This document shows positions 6,997 to 15,821 of a stretch of 23,575 bases of DNA, piece by piece. Position 1 is the stretch's first letter. Every line of letters starts with the position of its first letter. The stretch is from a virus, in IMG/VR virus record IMGVR_UViG_3300032323_002862, positions 1 through 23,575 of that record; one strand, given 5' to 3'. The notes below the pieces were generated by a model. It saw only the letters and a program-made list of their open reading frames with translations. It was not told the DNA's origin and did not search any database. A program made the position numbers and the translations under genes.

Positions 6997-8034
6997 ATGG
7001 CACTGAACGCAACTTTCCACAGCCAGCTCTCCTCGAACCAGCCTGCTACGACGTTGATTTCTTCGACGTTCGTGGCGTCTGGCGACGGGCTGGGTAACGC
7101 GTTCGTGGTGGTTGACCCCACTTCGATCCAGCGCCTTGACATCACGGACGAAACCTACGGGTCCAGCGCCCTGTCGAACGGGCTTGTCGCTGCGAACATT
7201 CGGTCTACGCTCACTGATGGTCCCGCTACCGTCACCAACGGTGGCTCCGGCTACACCAATGGCGTGCACACCAACGTCGTCCTTACGAGCGGGGGTATTG
7301 CCACCGCTCGCGCGACCGTTACCGTTGCCGGCGGCGCGGTGACCTCTGTGCAGGTTACGGACGGCGGCGCCGAGTACGTGCTTTCCGGCACCGGCGTGGC
7401 AGTCTGCACGTTGTCTGGCGGAACGCCCGGCATCGGCGCTGGCTCTAGCGCGTCGGCCACCGTCGCGCTTACCACCGGTACTGGTACTGGGACTGTTCCT
7501 GCGCGGCTCTGGGTTGAAACGGGGGACTGCAAGGCCGCCCGTCTTGATCCAACCACTCCCGCGGAGCTTGGCACGGGGTTCCCGACCGCCGCGGGCGGGT
7601 TCCGCGTCTCGCTTCGTCAGGGGGCCAACCAGACCTGCATTGCGCAGGCCTATGCCGTTGGCACCGTCCCGACCGCGAACATGACGATCTCCCGCGTTAA
7701 GCTGGGGCTCTACAAGTTCGCGTTCAACGCGACGCGCGTTGGCGGCTCGTTGCCGCCCGTCGTCGTGGCGGACGCGTGCGTCGAGCTCAACCAGGGTCTC
7801 GGCGTCAGTACTGGCAACAGCTACAGCGCGACGGTGTTTGCTGGTATTGGCCTCGACGGCAAAAGCACGGCCAGTGGCACCTTTGCCATCAACGCGCTGG
7901 TATCGTACATTGATCCGGTTGACGGGTCCGTTTACGTACTGACGACGGACCACAACAATGAGCCTGCGGACCCGTACCCTGGCTCGAACGTCTCCTTCTC
8001 GCTCCTCATCCGCAATAGCTCGGCGGTGGTCTGA
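6997..8034 (+). CDS. Probable head decoration/structural protein with a Gly-rich beta module
   Basis: This 345-residue protein begins seven bases after AAAGGAG, one of the strongest ribosome binding sites here, so high expression is likely. Its place right after the major capsid gene and its beta-rich Ser/Thr/Gly/Val composition suggest a capsid decoration or similar abundant surface protein. Residues about 75-150 hold a glycine-rich module (NGGSGYTNGVHTNV, then VTVAGGAVTSVQVTDGG). A low-complexity Gly-Thr run (residues about 159-166) follows. The remainder looks like a separate beta domain ending with VSFSLLIRNSSAVV. Third codon positions are less GC-biased than in the adjacent capsid gene. 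A minor capsid or tail-attached role cannot be excluded. Confidence 0.6.
   Translation: MALNATFHSQLSSNQPATTLISSTFVASGDGLGNAFVVVDPTSIQRLDITDETYGSSALSNGLVAANIRSTLTDGPATVTNGGSGYTNGVHTNVVLTSGGIATARATVTVAGGAVTSVQVTDGGAEYVLSGTGVAVCTLSGGTPGIGAGSSASATVALTTGTGTGTVPARLWVETGDCKAARLDPTTPAELGTGFPTAAGGFRVSLRQGANQTCIAQAYAVGTVPTANMTISRVKLGLYKFAFNATRVGGSLPPVVVADACVELNQGLGVSTGNSYSATVFAGIGLDGKSTASGTFAINALVSYIDPVDGSVYVLTTDHNNEPADPYPGSNVSFSLLIRNSSAVV
7219..7446 (+). other. GxGYT beta module, copy in the decoration-like gene
   Basis: The encoded segment (about residues 75-150) reads GSGYTNGVH, a short gap, GG, then VTVAGGAVTSVQVTDGG. The same pattern occurs in the nozzle-like protein at about 11326-11520 and, more weakly, in the adaptor at about 8565-8748. 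Such Gly-Ser-Gly-Tyr-Thr segments are known as mobile beta modules in phage structural proteins. Confidence 0.55.
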
Positions 8035-8279
8035 TGAAGGGCAAAGGCGGCATGGCCCTCATGATCGCCATCGGCAAGAAGAAGCCGGGGATGGGCTCGG
8101 AGAAACCCTCCGGGCCCTCCCTGGGTTCCGAAGACGAAGGCGAGGGCATGGACATGGAGCTCGGCTCGATGCTCAAGGCCTACGAAGAGGCCAAGGCAAA
8201 GGGCAAGTGGGACAAGGCGGCGAAGCTCTTCAAGGAGGCCGTCTCGTCCTGTGGTGGTGACTACGAGGAAGAGGACTGA
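8034..8279 (+). CDS. Small acidic protein of unknown function
   Basis: The 81-residue frame starts at the ATG of a TGATG overlap with the previous stop. It has no strong Shine-Dalgarno sequence, which points to translational coupling. The N-terminus is Lys/Gly/Met-rich (KGKGGMALMIAIGKKKPGMG). The rest is a charged helix (GSMLKAYEEAKAKGKWDKAAKLFKEA) that resembles a single tetratricopeptide-type helix pair in character, then an acidic end. There is no membrane segment. The position between decoration-like and adaptor-like genes suggests an assembly or structural accessory. I do not recognise the family. Confidence 0.65.
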   Translation: MKGKGGMALMIAIGKKKPGMGSEKPSGPSLGSEDEGEGMDMELGSMLKAYEEAKAKGKWDKAAKLFKEAVSSCGGDYEEED

Positions 8280-8282
8280 TCG

Positions 8283-9287
8283 ATGGCATACTCGCGGACG
8301 CTTTCGGAACTCGAACTGGCCGTGCGGCGTGAAGCCGACATGGTGAACTCGCAGTTCGTGACGTCCGCCGAGGTGCGGTCGTACATCAACCAATCGTGGG
8401 CCGAACTCTACGACCGGATCGTACTGTTCGATCAGGAGTATCTCCTGCGCTACACCGACATTCCCGCGAGTGCGGCGAGTAGCGCAGGAGATTTCGACAT
8501 CCTCAACGACGGCAAGACGGGCCTCGTGCGCAGCGTGCTGTACGCCGCAGAGGTGCCGGGCCCGTTTGTGCTTGGCCGAGCGTACATCATCGTGCCGATG
8601 AATGGTGGGTATGCGACCCCCGCCTACGTCCGCATCGACAGCGTGTCGGGTGGAGTCGCGACGGCGTGGACGCTCATCTCGTCGGGGTCAGGCTATTTCA
8701 CGTCGCCGCCGGTGAGTGCAGACCAAGTGCAGGCAACGCTGGTTGATCAGAGCACGATGGTCACGGTGGGCAACGCAACCATCCACCTCGATTCCGATTT
8801 CTACAAGTGCAAGGGCGTGTGGCTCTCCGACGCCGATGCGGGTGGTACCACGTACTGGAACCCGCTCCGTCGCTTTCAATGGGAGCAGCAGAACATCCTG
8901 CGGCAGGCGGACGAGTACTTCCAGCAGGGCCTGACGTCGTTGCCCCTCTATCGCTTGTTCACGCTGAACGGCATGGAGAAGGTGTCCATCGCGCCGATGG
9001 TGTCTGGAACCTACCGCGTGTGGTACTACCCGGCTCCGTACAAGATGCTCGTCGACAACGACCGCATCGACGGCCGCGCGGGCTGGGACGAGTGGGTCAT
9101 CAAAGACTCCGCCATCAAGTGTCTCCTCAAGGAGGAGAGCATCGAGCAGGCGGCGGCGATCAAGGCTGTGCGCGACGAGCTCTTCTCCCGTTTCCAACTG
9201 CATGCCTCGGAGCGCGACGCGTCGCAGCCTGAGAAGATTCGCAACGTACATCTACTGAGCCGCCGTCAATTCCCCTGGGCGAGGTGA
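8283..9287 (+). CDS. Head-tail adaptor-like protein
   Basis: This 334-residue protein has GAGGA seven bases before its ATG. The N-terminal helical region (SELELAVRREADMVNSQFV, then EVRSYINQSWAELYDRI) and the C-terminal helical region ending ASERDASQPEKIRNV resemble portal-binding adaptor or gatekeeper proteins of short-tailed phages. These extend the channel below the portal and join the nozzle. A beta-rich insert (about residues 95-162) interrupts the segment before DFYKCKGVWL. It carries GGVATAWTLISSGSGYFTSPP and resembles the glycine-rich module of the decoration-like gene. The neighbourhood (portal and capsid before, nozzle after) fits a role in head closure. The assignment comes from pattern and context, not from a diagnostic motif. 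At 334 residues it is about twice the size of P22 gp4 (about 166), largely because of the insert and a C-terminal beta region. Confidence 0.62.
   Translation: MAYSRTLSELELAVRREADMVNSQFVTSAEVRSYINQSWAELYDRIVLFDQEYLLRYTDIPASAASSAGDFDILNDGKTGLVRSVLYAAEVPGPFVLGRAYIIVPMNGGYATPAYVRIDSVSGGVATAWTLISSGSGYFTSPPVSADQVQATLVDQSTMVTVGNATIHLDSDFYKCKGVWLSDADAGGTTYWNPLRRFQWEQQNILRQADEYFQQGLTSLPLYRLFTLNGMEKVSIAPMVSGTYRVWYYPAPYKMLVDNDRIDGRAGWDEWVIKDSAIKCLLKEESIEQAAAIKAVRDELFSRFQLHASERDASQPEKIRNVHLLSRRQFPWAR
8565..8748 (+). other. GxGY beta module, divergent copy inside the adaptor-like gene
   Basis: The encoded residues about 95-155 contain NGGYATPAYV, GGVATAWTLISSGSGYFTSP and a short beta run, and are likely an insertion in the helical adaptor. 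Similarity to the module in the neighbouring decoration-like gene is recognisable but weak, so this copy is tentative. Confidence 0.35.
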
Positions 9288-9290
9288 GTC

Positions 9291-9707
9291 ATGGCTGGAG
9301 CGAAGCCTGAACAGTTTACCCCGCGCCCGTCCGGGGATCTGACGATTGACAAGGCGCAGCGCGCGCTGTCGGAGGCGACCGACGCGATTCGGCAGCAGCC
9401 ACCGCCATCGCAGATGGTCACGAGCCTGTCCAAGGGAAAGCCTGGGCAAGGCGTTGTCTTCAAGCCGGGGCAGACGGTCGACATCCCGCACAACCTCGGT
9501 CGTGTGCCGAATGGCTTCAACATCGCTAAGGTCGTGACCAACACGAACCGGGCTGGCTCGGCGCCATCGGCCGTACCCAATCTGCAAGTGGTTGAAGTGC
9601 CGGGCCCAGTCGGGCAAAAGATCATGCGGCTTCGGTACATCCCACCGAAGGATACCGCCGGGAACGACATCCTCGACCCCGTGAGCCTGCACCTGGAGAT
9701 TCTCTGA
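9291..9707 (+). CDS. Small tail-associated protein of unknown function
   Basis: This 138-residue protein starts after GAGGTGA overlapping the previous stop. The first 45 residues are Pro/Gln-rich and probably helical or extended. The rest is beta-like and contains VFKPGQTVDIPHNLGRVPNGF. The HNLGRVPNGF element is a short motif often seen in phage tail or baseplate-proximal proteins. The gene ends in a TGATG overlap with the nozzle gene, so production is probably coupled to it. In P22-like phages a small gene near the nozzle often encodes a needle or plug, but no coiled-coil needle repeat is seen. The function therefore remains open. Confidence 0.65.
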   Translation: MAGAKPEQFTPRPSGDLTIDKAQRALSEATDAIRQQPPPSQMVTSLSKGKPGQGVVFKPGQTVDIPHNLGRVPNGFNIAKVVTNTNRAGSAPSAVPNLQVVEVPGPVGQKIMRLRYIPPKDTAGNDILDPVSLHLEIL

Positions 9708-12700
9708 TGGCGTCCGCAAACGAGCAGATCGTCAACGCCCCGTTGGTGGCCGGCATCGACGCGTACACGGACCCGAACAACCTAGCCCCTCCGGCGCTGC
9801 TTCGGGCGGACAACGTCACGATGGTCAACAAGAGCGCGCTGCAGACGCGCTATGGCTTCTCCATCGTCGAGGCGACGGCTGGCAACCCGGCCACTGCCTT
9901 CGATGGAGACGCGCGCCCCAGCGCCTCCGTGGAGGCCCTCGCGCGCTACGAGAACGCCGAAGGCGAGCGTACGCTCCTCGCGGCAGGGTCCAAGCTCTAC
10001 GAGTACGTCGGCAGCAGCGCGACCCGTGGGTGGCGTACGATCAACCGTCTGCCGGAGCACATCGGCACGCTGCACGCGGTCACCTCGTCGGGCGGCTCCG
10101 TGATCGAGGTCGACGCGACGCCTGACGACACGAACGCGCTCATCGTCACGGCCTGGGTCACCGGTCCTCGCACGGGGCAGGAGTTCTCCAGCGACCTTGC
10201 CTACGCGGGGCTCGTGGGTGGCGCGGCTGAATCGTACGGCAACATCGTCTACTACGCCGTGCAGCGCGCTGCCGATGGCACGTACGCGGTCCCTCCCACG
10301 GTGTTGCAAGCCAATAACAGTACGACGATCTGCAACCTGCGCATCACGAAGGTGCGGACCAGTGCGACCACGTACCGGGTGCTGATTGCGTGGCAGGAGG
10401 CGAACAGCGCGAAATACCGCGTGCTCAACACGAGCACGATGGCACTGTCGGCGGTGTACACGCTCGGCACGGTTGGCCAGCGGTGCTTTCGCTCGTTCGA
10501 CGTGACCGGCGCAGCGTGGGGCCCAATGGGCCAGCCAGCCATTGTGTGGGCGGCATGCTCGGCAGACCTCGGCGCGGGTGGACCGGCGCCTCTGTACGCG
10601 GAGCTCACGCTCATCAATGCCTCCACGGGAGCGCCTACGGTCAACGCGTCGATCGCCAACGTCACGGCGAGGACGCCTCCTGTCTCCGGGGACTGGTATG
10701 AGGCCTGGGGTCAGCGCGGAGTGGTCCTTGAGCAAGAGGCCAATGGCGTGTTTGCGCTGTCCGCGCGCGTCATCACGCAGCTCTACTCGCCGGCCGCTGT
10801 CCCGACCGGTAAGCTTGATGGGCAGCTCTGGACGGTGACGCTTGAGGCGGCGCCGGGTGTCCTGGTCCGCAGCGCGAACATCGCGCAGATCCCGTTCATT
10901 GGCTTCCAGAGCCGCGAGAACTTCGACAACGTGCTGAGCACGGTCGTCGGCACCACGTTCGTCAGCGGGAGCGTACAAATCACGCAGCCTCTCCAGACGC
11001 GCGTGATCGAGAGTAGCCGGCCGCAGCCAACCACGTTGATGCGCACGCCCGTGACCATCACCGGCGTGTTCCCGTCCGACCTGACGCGACAGACCTACAT
11101 CTCGACGCTCGGTACGTGGTTCGACATCAACACGGCAAGTGCGTACATCACGATCACGAACCTCGAGCCCAACATCGCGGGCTTTACGACGAACATCAAT
11201 GATTCGCTTGGCAGTCCGGGCGGGTTCCCGCAGCCGGTACACCTCTATCCACGAGATGCTCCGGTAGCGATCTCGACCAACTTCCCACAGATGATCACGC
11301 AGATCGACCTGACGGCGATCGCGGCGGGCCTGACCGGATTCACTCCGGGCGTGCATGCGTCGTGCCCCGTGCAGGTGGGAGGCGTGACGATTTGCCTTGT
11401 GACGGTGTACGTGAATGCCAGTGGCAACGTTACCGAGGTCGCCATTGAGGACGGCCTTCCGGGCATCGCTCCGCCGTCCGGACCTGCGAGCGCGATCGCT
11501 ATCACGAACATCGTGATCCCGCGCGCTGGCGCGTTTGTATGGCCCGTTGGCGGCCTTGCGTATGCGCACACGTTCAATCGCTTCAATGGCCTTGTGGCAA
11601 AGGATGCACCCGGCCGCGAGCAGCGTGTTCCGAACGCGCGCTTCGTGCAGGACGGGCTCATCGAGCAGTGCGTGCATCGCTGGGATGTGACGCGCGCAAA
11701 CGAGCGATGCGTGATTGCACTGTCCTCGGTCAGCGCAAACCTCATGACCACCCCAAACGGGGACGAGCCGTACGGCTCGGCAGAGCCGCACGACCAGGGA
11801 AACTTCTTCGAGATCTACCGCTGGGACGAGGGGACGGACGGCCTGATTGTCAACACAACGGGCTCGACGACGAACAACGTCATGGTCGCCGCCCTTGGTG
11901 GCCCGTGGCGCCTCGTCGGAGGCCTCCGGCGAGATGAGCTGGCCGGCACGCTCCACTGCGCTATCTGCCCCGGAGGCGATGAGTACCAGCGCAACACGTT
12001 CATGGTCCGTGTGGACCTACAGACGTCGTTCGGCATCCGCTTCCCAGCAACGGCCAAGGCAGACCCATCGGCTTCGGACTACATCTACAGCGGCAACCCG
12101 GGCGTGTTTGTTGAGTCGGCCAACATGATGCGCGTGACCTCCGCTCCGCTCAACGTGCCGTCGTCACGGGTGACGGCTGCCGGATTCGCGTGTGGCGCGC
12201 TCCGTGATGGAAGCTCCAGGGGTACGCAAGAGGTCTTCTACATCGAATACGAGAAGACCCCGCAGAACTGGCGGCGCATGCTGTCGCTGTGCGACTACAC
12301 CTTCATTAACGGCGGCGTGCTGTCCGCGTTCGACGGCGTGGGCGTCAACGAGGCGATGCCGCTCATGTGGCCGCAGAAGGACCTGACGTCCATCAACTGG
12401 CCCAAGATCAACCCGTCCGTGTACGTCGTGAGCGAACAGGGAACGCTCAACGGCGTCCAGGTGCAGTACCTCGCCAGCGCGTTTCACGACCGCACGAACA
12501 ACAACGACCGGACGTCGTACGGTCTCGTCAACATCGCGCGCCCGTTCTTCAAGTACGAAGCGGGCCTCAACGACAAGACGGGGTTCGGCCAGCTCTTCGG
12601 CTGCGGATGGGGCGCGATCCGTACGTTCTGGGGCGGGAACCCGGCCGAGAACTACGAGACGGTGTACGCCGACCCGCGCGTGTCGCAGTTCTCGTTCAGC

Positions 12701-14566
12701 AAGGCCAGCTACGCCAGCGGGCTCAACACGGCGAACGAAGAGAAGCAGCACTACTACGGCCGGTTTCAGACGGGCGTGCGCGACTACAGCGCGAGTAACT
12801 CGCTCTTCCCCGACGCATCGAGCGGCGGCAGACTGGGCGTTGCGGCGTGGCTCTTGTGGGCTCCGCGCTCCGCACGAGGCTGGGCGACGCCGAACCTCGA
12901 CACGTACAATGCGGCTGACGCGGGTGGCGACTTTCTCATGCGCTGGACGTATGAGTACATCGACGGCACAGGGCGCGTGTGCCGCTCGGCTCCCAGCAGC
13001 CCCATCAGCTACACGGTGTGCGCGGAGATTCTCGGCGCATGGTACAACCACGCCAGCTCCACGGCGACGCTGCCGTACACGGGCGGCCTCGTCACCCAGT
13101 TCAAGTGGGGCTTCTTTGCTCCGCGCCTCGAGCTGACGAACCGTCTTGAGACGGCAGCCGATGACGCGCGCCGCATGATGCTTCAGCCGTACACGACGGC
13201 GGAGCCCTACTCGACGGTCCTCTACCGCATGCCGCAGTCGAGCTTCGAGTCGTCTGCAGGCGCCTTCGTTGTCGACCGCAACATCACGCGTGGGGTGGTG
13301 CCGTTCGTCACGAACGCGTATGCGGCGAACGCCCCGCTTGGCTACGTCGTGAACAACTTCTCGCTCTTTGACGGGCCGCAGAAGGACTACAACGGCCTGC
13401 TTGCCGAGCCGATCCTCTACACGACCGGCAACATCCTCGACAACGTGCCGCCGCCTTCGGCGCGCGCCATGTGCATCCACCAGAACCGCATCGTCATGGG
13501 TGGCGCGGATGACCCGACCGTCATCTGGTTCTCGAAGGAGCTCAACGCGACGGAGGCCCCCGGCTTCAACGACGCGCTGACGTTCACGCTTGAGGAGGGC
13601 GGCTCGGTCACCGGGCTCGCAAGCCTCGAGAGCGCGCTCGTCATCTTGAAGCAGAACGACATCTTCGTGATCTCCGGGACGATGCCGGATTCCACGGGGT
13701 ACGCGCCGTCGCTGTCGACGCCGATCAAGCTGCCGCACGGTATCGGATGCCGAGACCATCGCTCGGTCATCGAGACGCCGGTTGGCATCTTCTTCCTGTC
13801 GGACCGCACCATCGAGCTTCTGAAGCCGGACCTCGGCATCGATCCGGTGGGCTTGCAGTTCAGCGGGATCAACGGTTTCGATGCGTCGACCATCACGTCG
13901 GTTGCACATAACGCGGAGACGCAAGAGGTCTACTTTACGTATTACTTCACCAGCGACCCCGACCGACGCAGTCAGGTGGCGGTCTTCAACTATGGCCTGC
14001 CAGGATGGATGCGCTGGCTGGTGAACCCGCTCGGTACGGGCTCACAGCTCGTGGCGGTGGTGAACAGCAAGCCGGAGCTCGTGGCATCGGGCACCGACAT
14101 GAGTGCAAACCCGCAGGCGCTGTTCTATCGACAGAACACGATCCATGCGGATTACCTGAAGAACCAAGCCTATGCGTTCATCCCGGTGACGTTGCAGACG
14201 GCGCCGTTCTCGATGCACAACATTCAGGGCTATGAGCGCGTGAAGCGCGCGTGCCTGCTGACTTCGCGCCCCGTCACCGGGTCGTACCCAACGGTCACCG
14301 TGACGCTCGCGGGCCCGGCGGCGCCGCCGCAGGTTGCAACGTGGACGCCGACCGAACTCGCGACGTTTATGGGCTCGGCGGCCACATGGAGCGGGCAGCT
14401 CGAGGTGCACGTCGCCGAGCAAAAGAACCGGGCGATGACCATCGCCTTCCAGACGACCGGCACCGGAGCGGCCAACAACGTCCCAATCCGTTTGGCGGGG
14501 TTCGCCTTCCGCATCGGCTTGAAGGCAGGCTTCAACAAGCGTACAACCGAAGCAGCGCGGCACTAG
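9707..14566 (+). CDS. Very large tail nozzle / stabilisation-like protein (beta-propeller)
   Basis: This 1619-residue protein is the largest here and has GGAG eight bases before the ATG. The N-terminus (PNNLAPPALLRADNVTMVNKS, then LQTRYGF) and C-terminal third look like the beta-propeller tail nozzle proteins of short-tailed phages (T7 gp12 and P22 gp10 types). Typical pieces are HQNRIVMGGADDPTVIWFSK (about residue 1260), GIFFLSDRTIELL, VFNYGLPGWMRWL (about 1427) and IQGYERVKRACLL (about 1506). The central thousand residues are mostly beta-rich and hold a Gly-rich module at about 541-604 and an FN3-like stretch (WTYEYIDGTGRVCRSAPSS). T7 gp12 has 794 residues and P22 gp10 about 470, so this protein carries a very large insertion. 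Its location between adaptor-like and ejection genes supports a tail role. Confidence 0.72.
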   Translation: MASANEQIVNAPLVAGIDAYTDPNNLAPPALLRADNVTMVNKSALQTRYGFSIVEATAGNPATAFDGDARPSASVEALARYENAEGERTLLAAGSKLYEYVGSSATRGWRTINRLPEHIGTLHAVTSSGGSVIEVDATPDDTNALIVTAWVTGPRTGQEFSSDLAYAGLVGGAAESYGNIVYYAVQRAADGTYAVPPTVLQANNSTTICNLRITKVRTSATTYRVLIAWQEANSAKYRVLNTSTMALSAVYTLGTVGQRCFRSFDVTGAAWGPMGQPAIVWAACSADLGAGGPAPLYAELTLINASTGAPTVNASIANVTARTPPVSGDWYEAWGQRGVVLEQEANGVFALSARVITQLYSPAAVPTGKLDGQLWTVTLEAAPGVLVRSANIAQIPFIGFQSRENFDNVLSTVVGTTFVSGSVQITQPLQTRVIESSRPQPTTLMRTPVTITGVFPSDLTRQTYISTLGTWFDINTASAYITITNLEPNIAGFTTNINDSLGSPGGFPQPVHLYPRDAPVAISTNFPQMITQIDLTAIAAGLTGFTPGVHASCPVQVGGVTICLVTVYVNASGNVTEVAIEDGLPGIAPPSGPASAIAITNIVIPRAGAFVWPVGGLAYAHTFNRFNGLVAKDAPGREQRVPNARFVQDGLIEQCVHRWDVTRANERCVIALSSVSANLMTTPNGDEPYGSAEPHDQGNFFEIYRWDEGTDGLIVNTTGSTTNNVMVAALGGPWRLVGGLRRDELAGTLHCAICPGGDEYQRNTFMVRVDLQTSFGIRFPATAKADPSASDYIYSGNPGVFVESANMMRVTSAPLNVPSSRVTAAGFACGALRDGSSRGTQEVFYIEYEKTPQNWRRMLSLCDYTFINGGVLSAFDGVGVNEAMPLMWPQKDLTSINWPKINPSVYVVSEQGTLNGVQVQYLASAFHDRTNNNDRTSYGLVNIARPFFKYEAGLNDKTGFGQLFGCGWGAIRTFWGGNPAENYETVYADPRVSQFSFSKASYASGLNTANEEKQHYYGRFQTGVRDYSASNSLFPDASSGGRLGVAAWLLWAPRSARGWATPNLDTYNAADAGGDFLMRWTYEYIDGTGRVCRSAPSSPISYTVCAEILGAWYNHASSTATLPYTGGLVTQFKWGFFAPRLELTNRLETAADDARRMMLQPYTTAEPYSTVLYRMPQSSFESSAGAFVVDRNITRGVVPFVTNAYAANAPLGYVVNNFSLFDGPQKDYNGLLAEPILYTTGNILDNVPPPSARAMCIHQNRIVMGGADDPTVIWFSKELNATEAPGFNDALTFTLEEGGSVTGLASLESALVILKQNDIFVISGTMPDSTGYAPSLSTPIKLPHGIGCRDHRSVIETPVGIFFLSDRTIELLKPDLGIDPVGLQFSGINGFDASTITSVAHNAETQEVYFTYYFTSDPDRRSQVAVFNYGLPGWMRWLVNPLGTGSQLVAVVNSKPELVASGTDMSANPQALFYRQNTIHADYLKNQAYAFIPVTLQTAPFSMHNIQGYERVKRACLLTSRPVTGSYPTVTVTLAGPAAPPQVATWTPTELATFMGSAATWSGQLEVHVAEQKNRAMTIAFQTTGTGAANNVPIRLAGFAFRIGLKAGFNKRTTEAARH
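11326..11520 (+). other. GxGYT beta module, copy in the nozzle-like gene
   Basis: Residues about 541-604 of the nozzle-like protein (GFTPGVHASCPV, then VTVYVNASGNVTEVAIEDG) follow the pattern of the decoration-like protein (GYTNGVHTNV, then VTVAGGAVTSVQVTDGG). The spacing is similar. The match was made by eye and no alignment score is available. Confidence 0.5.
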
Positions 14567-14573
14567 GAGAAAC

Positions 14574-15809
14574 ATGGCACTTCCGCTCGCAAGCATCCTC
14601 GGCTCGGTCGCCACCGGCGCGGCCACTCCGTTTCTGTCTCGTGTTCTTGGTGGCGCGTTCGGCGTCGACGAGGCCGAGCGAAAGCGCGAGCAGGCGCTTG
14701 CGGAGATCGACCGCGTCGCCCAGGGCGGCACGACACAGGGCCAAGCGGGCATCGCCTATGCTCGCGGGCGAGCCCTGTCGGACCTCGCCTCGATGGCGCA
14801 GCGCGGCACGGCTCAGCAGCAGGCGGGCCTTCAGCGTGCAGCCATGCAGCAGGGCGCCGACGTGCAGGCGCAGTACGCCTCGCAGCTCGCGGAGCTTCGG
14901 TCCCGTGAGCAGGAGCGCGCTCGCCAGATGGGCGGCTTCATGCGCGAGCGGGCCGCAGAGCAAGAGTCCAAGCGGCAGCGTGACGCGCTCGCCGGTGCAG
15001 TCGGCGGCGCCCTCGGTGGCCTCACCAAGATCTTCACTGGGACCGACGCAGCAGCGGACGCGGCAGCAACCGAAGCAGCGCGACTGCAGGAGTCGAGGAA
15101 GCTGCTTGGCGCTGCCGAGTTGACGGGCGACGACATCGCGCGTGAGCTCGGTATGACGGGCGCGGCTGCGGCAGCTCCCGCCGCTGCCGGCGTTGCGGCT
15201 GGTGCCGCTCCTGCGCAGGCGGCGGGTGCCGCTGCTGCTGCCCCGATGAACGAGATTGAGGCGGAGCTTGCCGCCCAGGACCGCACGCTTGCGTCGCTTG
15301 ACCCATCGCTGCGAGCGGCCATGGGCCCGAGCGAGGAGGACCAGCGTCAGGCTGGTCTCGCCGCGTTTGGCGGCGTGCCAGAACCTGCGTCGGTATCGGG
15401 CCGCAATCGTCTCGTGACGGGCAGCGGCATCGAGCGCGGCACGCGCATGGTTCCGGTGACGGCCAGCGAACAGGCGATGAAGCAGCAGGCGGATCAGGAG
15501 ACGATGAGCCGGCTTACGGCTGGCCGCCGCAACCTCGGAGAGTCGTTCTCGAACGTGCGCTCGGCCATCCCGCGCATCAGCTCCGGCGGAGGCCGCGACT
15601 TCGAGACGCAGGGGATTGAGTCCACGCTGGCCATTCGACCGAACGGGGCGGAGCCAAGTCAGGCGGAGATGGCGCCGCTTACGACGGCCGGATTCCCAAC
15701 GAGCCCCGCGATGGAGCAAGGTGAGGAACTTCGCAGGCAGCGCCAAGGCCGCATGCCGCGCCGACCCGCAATGAAGAAGATTCCCGGTGGCGGCGGCCTC
15801 GGACTCTGA
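14574..15809 (+). CDS. Internal virion / ejection protein
   Basis: This 411-residue protein starts after AGGAGA overlapping the nozzle stop. The N-terminus (MALPLASILGSVATGAATPFL) is weakly hydrophobic. It is followed by a Gln/Ala/Arg-rich helical region (residues about 33-135) with QRGTAQQQAGLQRAA and QLAELRSREQERARQ. A short hydrophobic segment (LAGAVGGALGGLTKIF, about 139-154) and an Ala/Pro linker (about 193-224) follow, and the rest is polar and low in structure. This composition is typical of DNA-ejection proteins packed in the head, such as P22 gp7/gp20/gp16 and T7 gp14-16, which form the channel through the cell envelope. It is the first of three such genes downstream of the nozzle. 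The identity of the individual counterpart cannot be set. Confidence 0.68.
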   Translation: MALPLASILGSVATGAATPFLSRVLGGAFGVDEAERKREQALAEIDRVAQGGTTQGQAGIAYARGRALSDLASMAQRGTAQQQAGLQRAAMQQGADVQAQYASQLAELRSREQERARQMGGFMRERAAEQESKRQRDALAGAVGGALGGLTKIFTGTDAAADAAATEAARLQESRKLLGAAELTGDDIARELGMTGAAAAAPAAAGVAAGAAPAQAAGAAAAAPMNEIEAELAAQDRTLASLDPSLRAAMGPSEEDQRQAGLAAFGGVPEPASVSGRNRLVTGSGIERGTRMVPVTASEQAMKQQADQETMSRLTAGRRNLGESFSNVRSAIPRISSGGGRDFETQGIESTLAIRPNGAEPSQAEMAPLTTAGFPTSPAMEQGEELRRQRQGRMPRRPAMKKIPGGGGLGL

Positions 15810-15821
15810 GAGGGTATTGCC

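Noticed and set aside
7465-7500. Short tandem ACTGGT repeat as a phase-variable tract
   Set aside because: It is only about three imperfect six-base units encoding Gly-Thr, in frame, and is better explained as a low-complexity linker.
14251-15123. 290-residue plus-strand frame spanning the nozzle-ejection boundary
   Set aside because: It is an alternative frame crossing two real genes, with Arg/Pro/Ser-rich composition and no domain.
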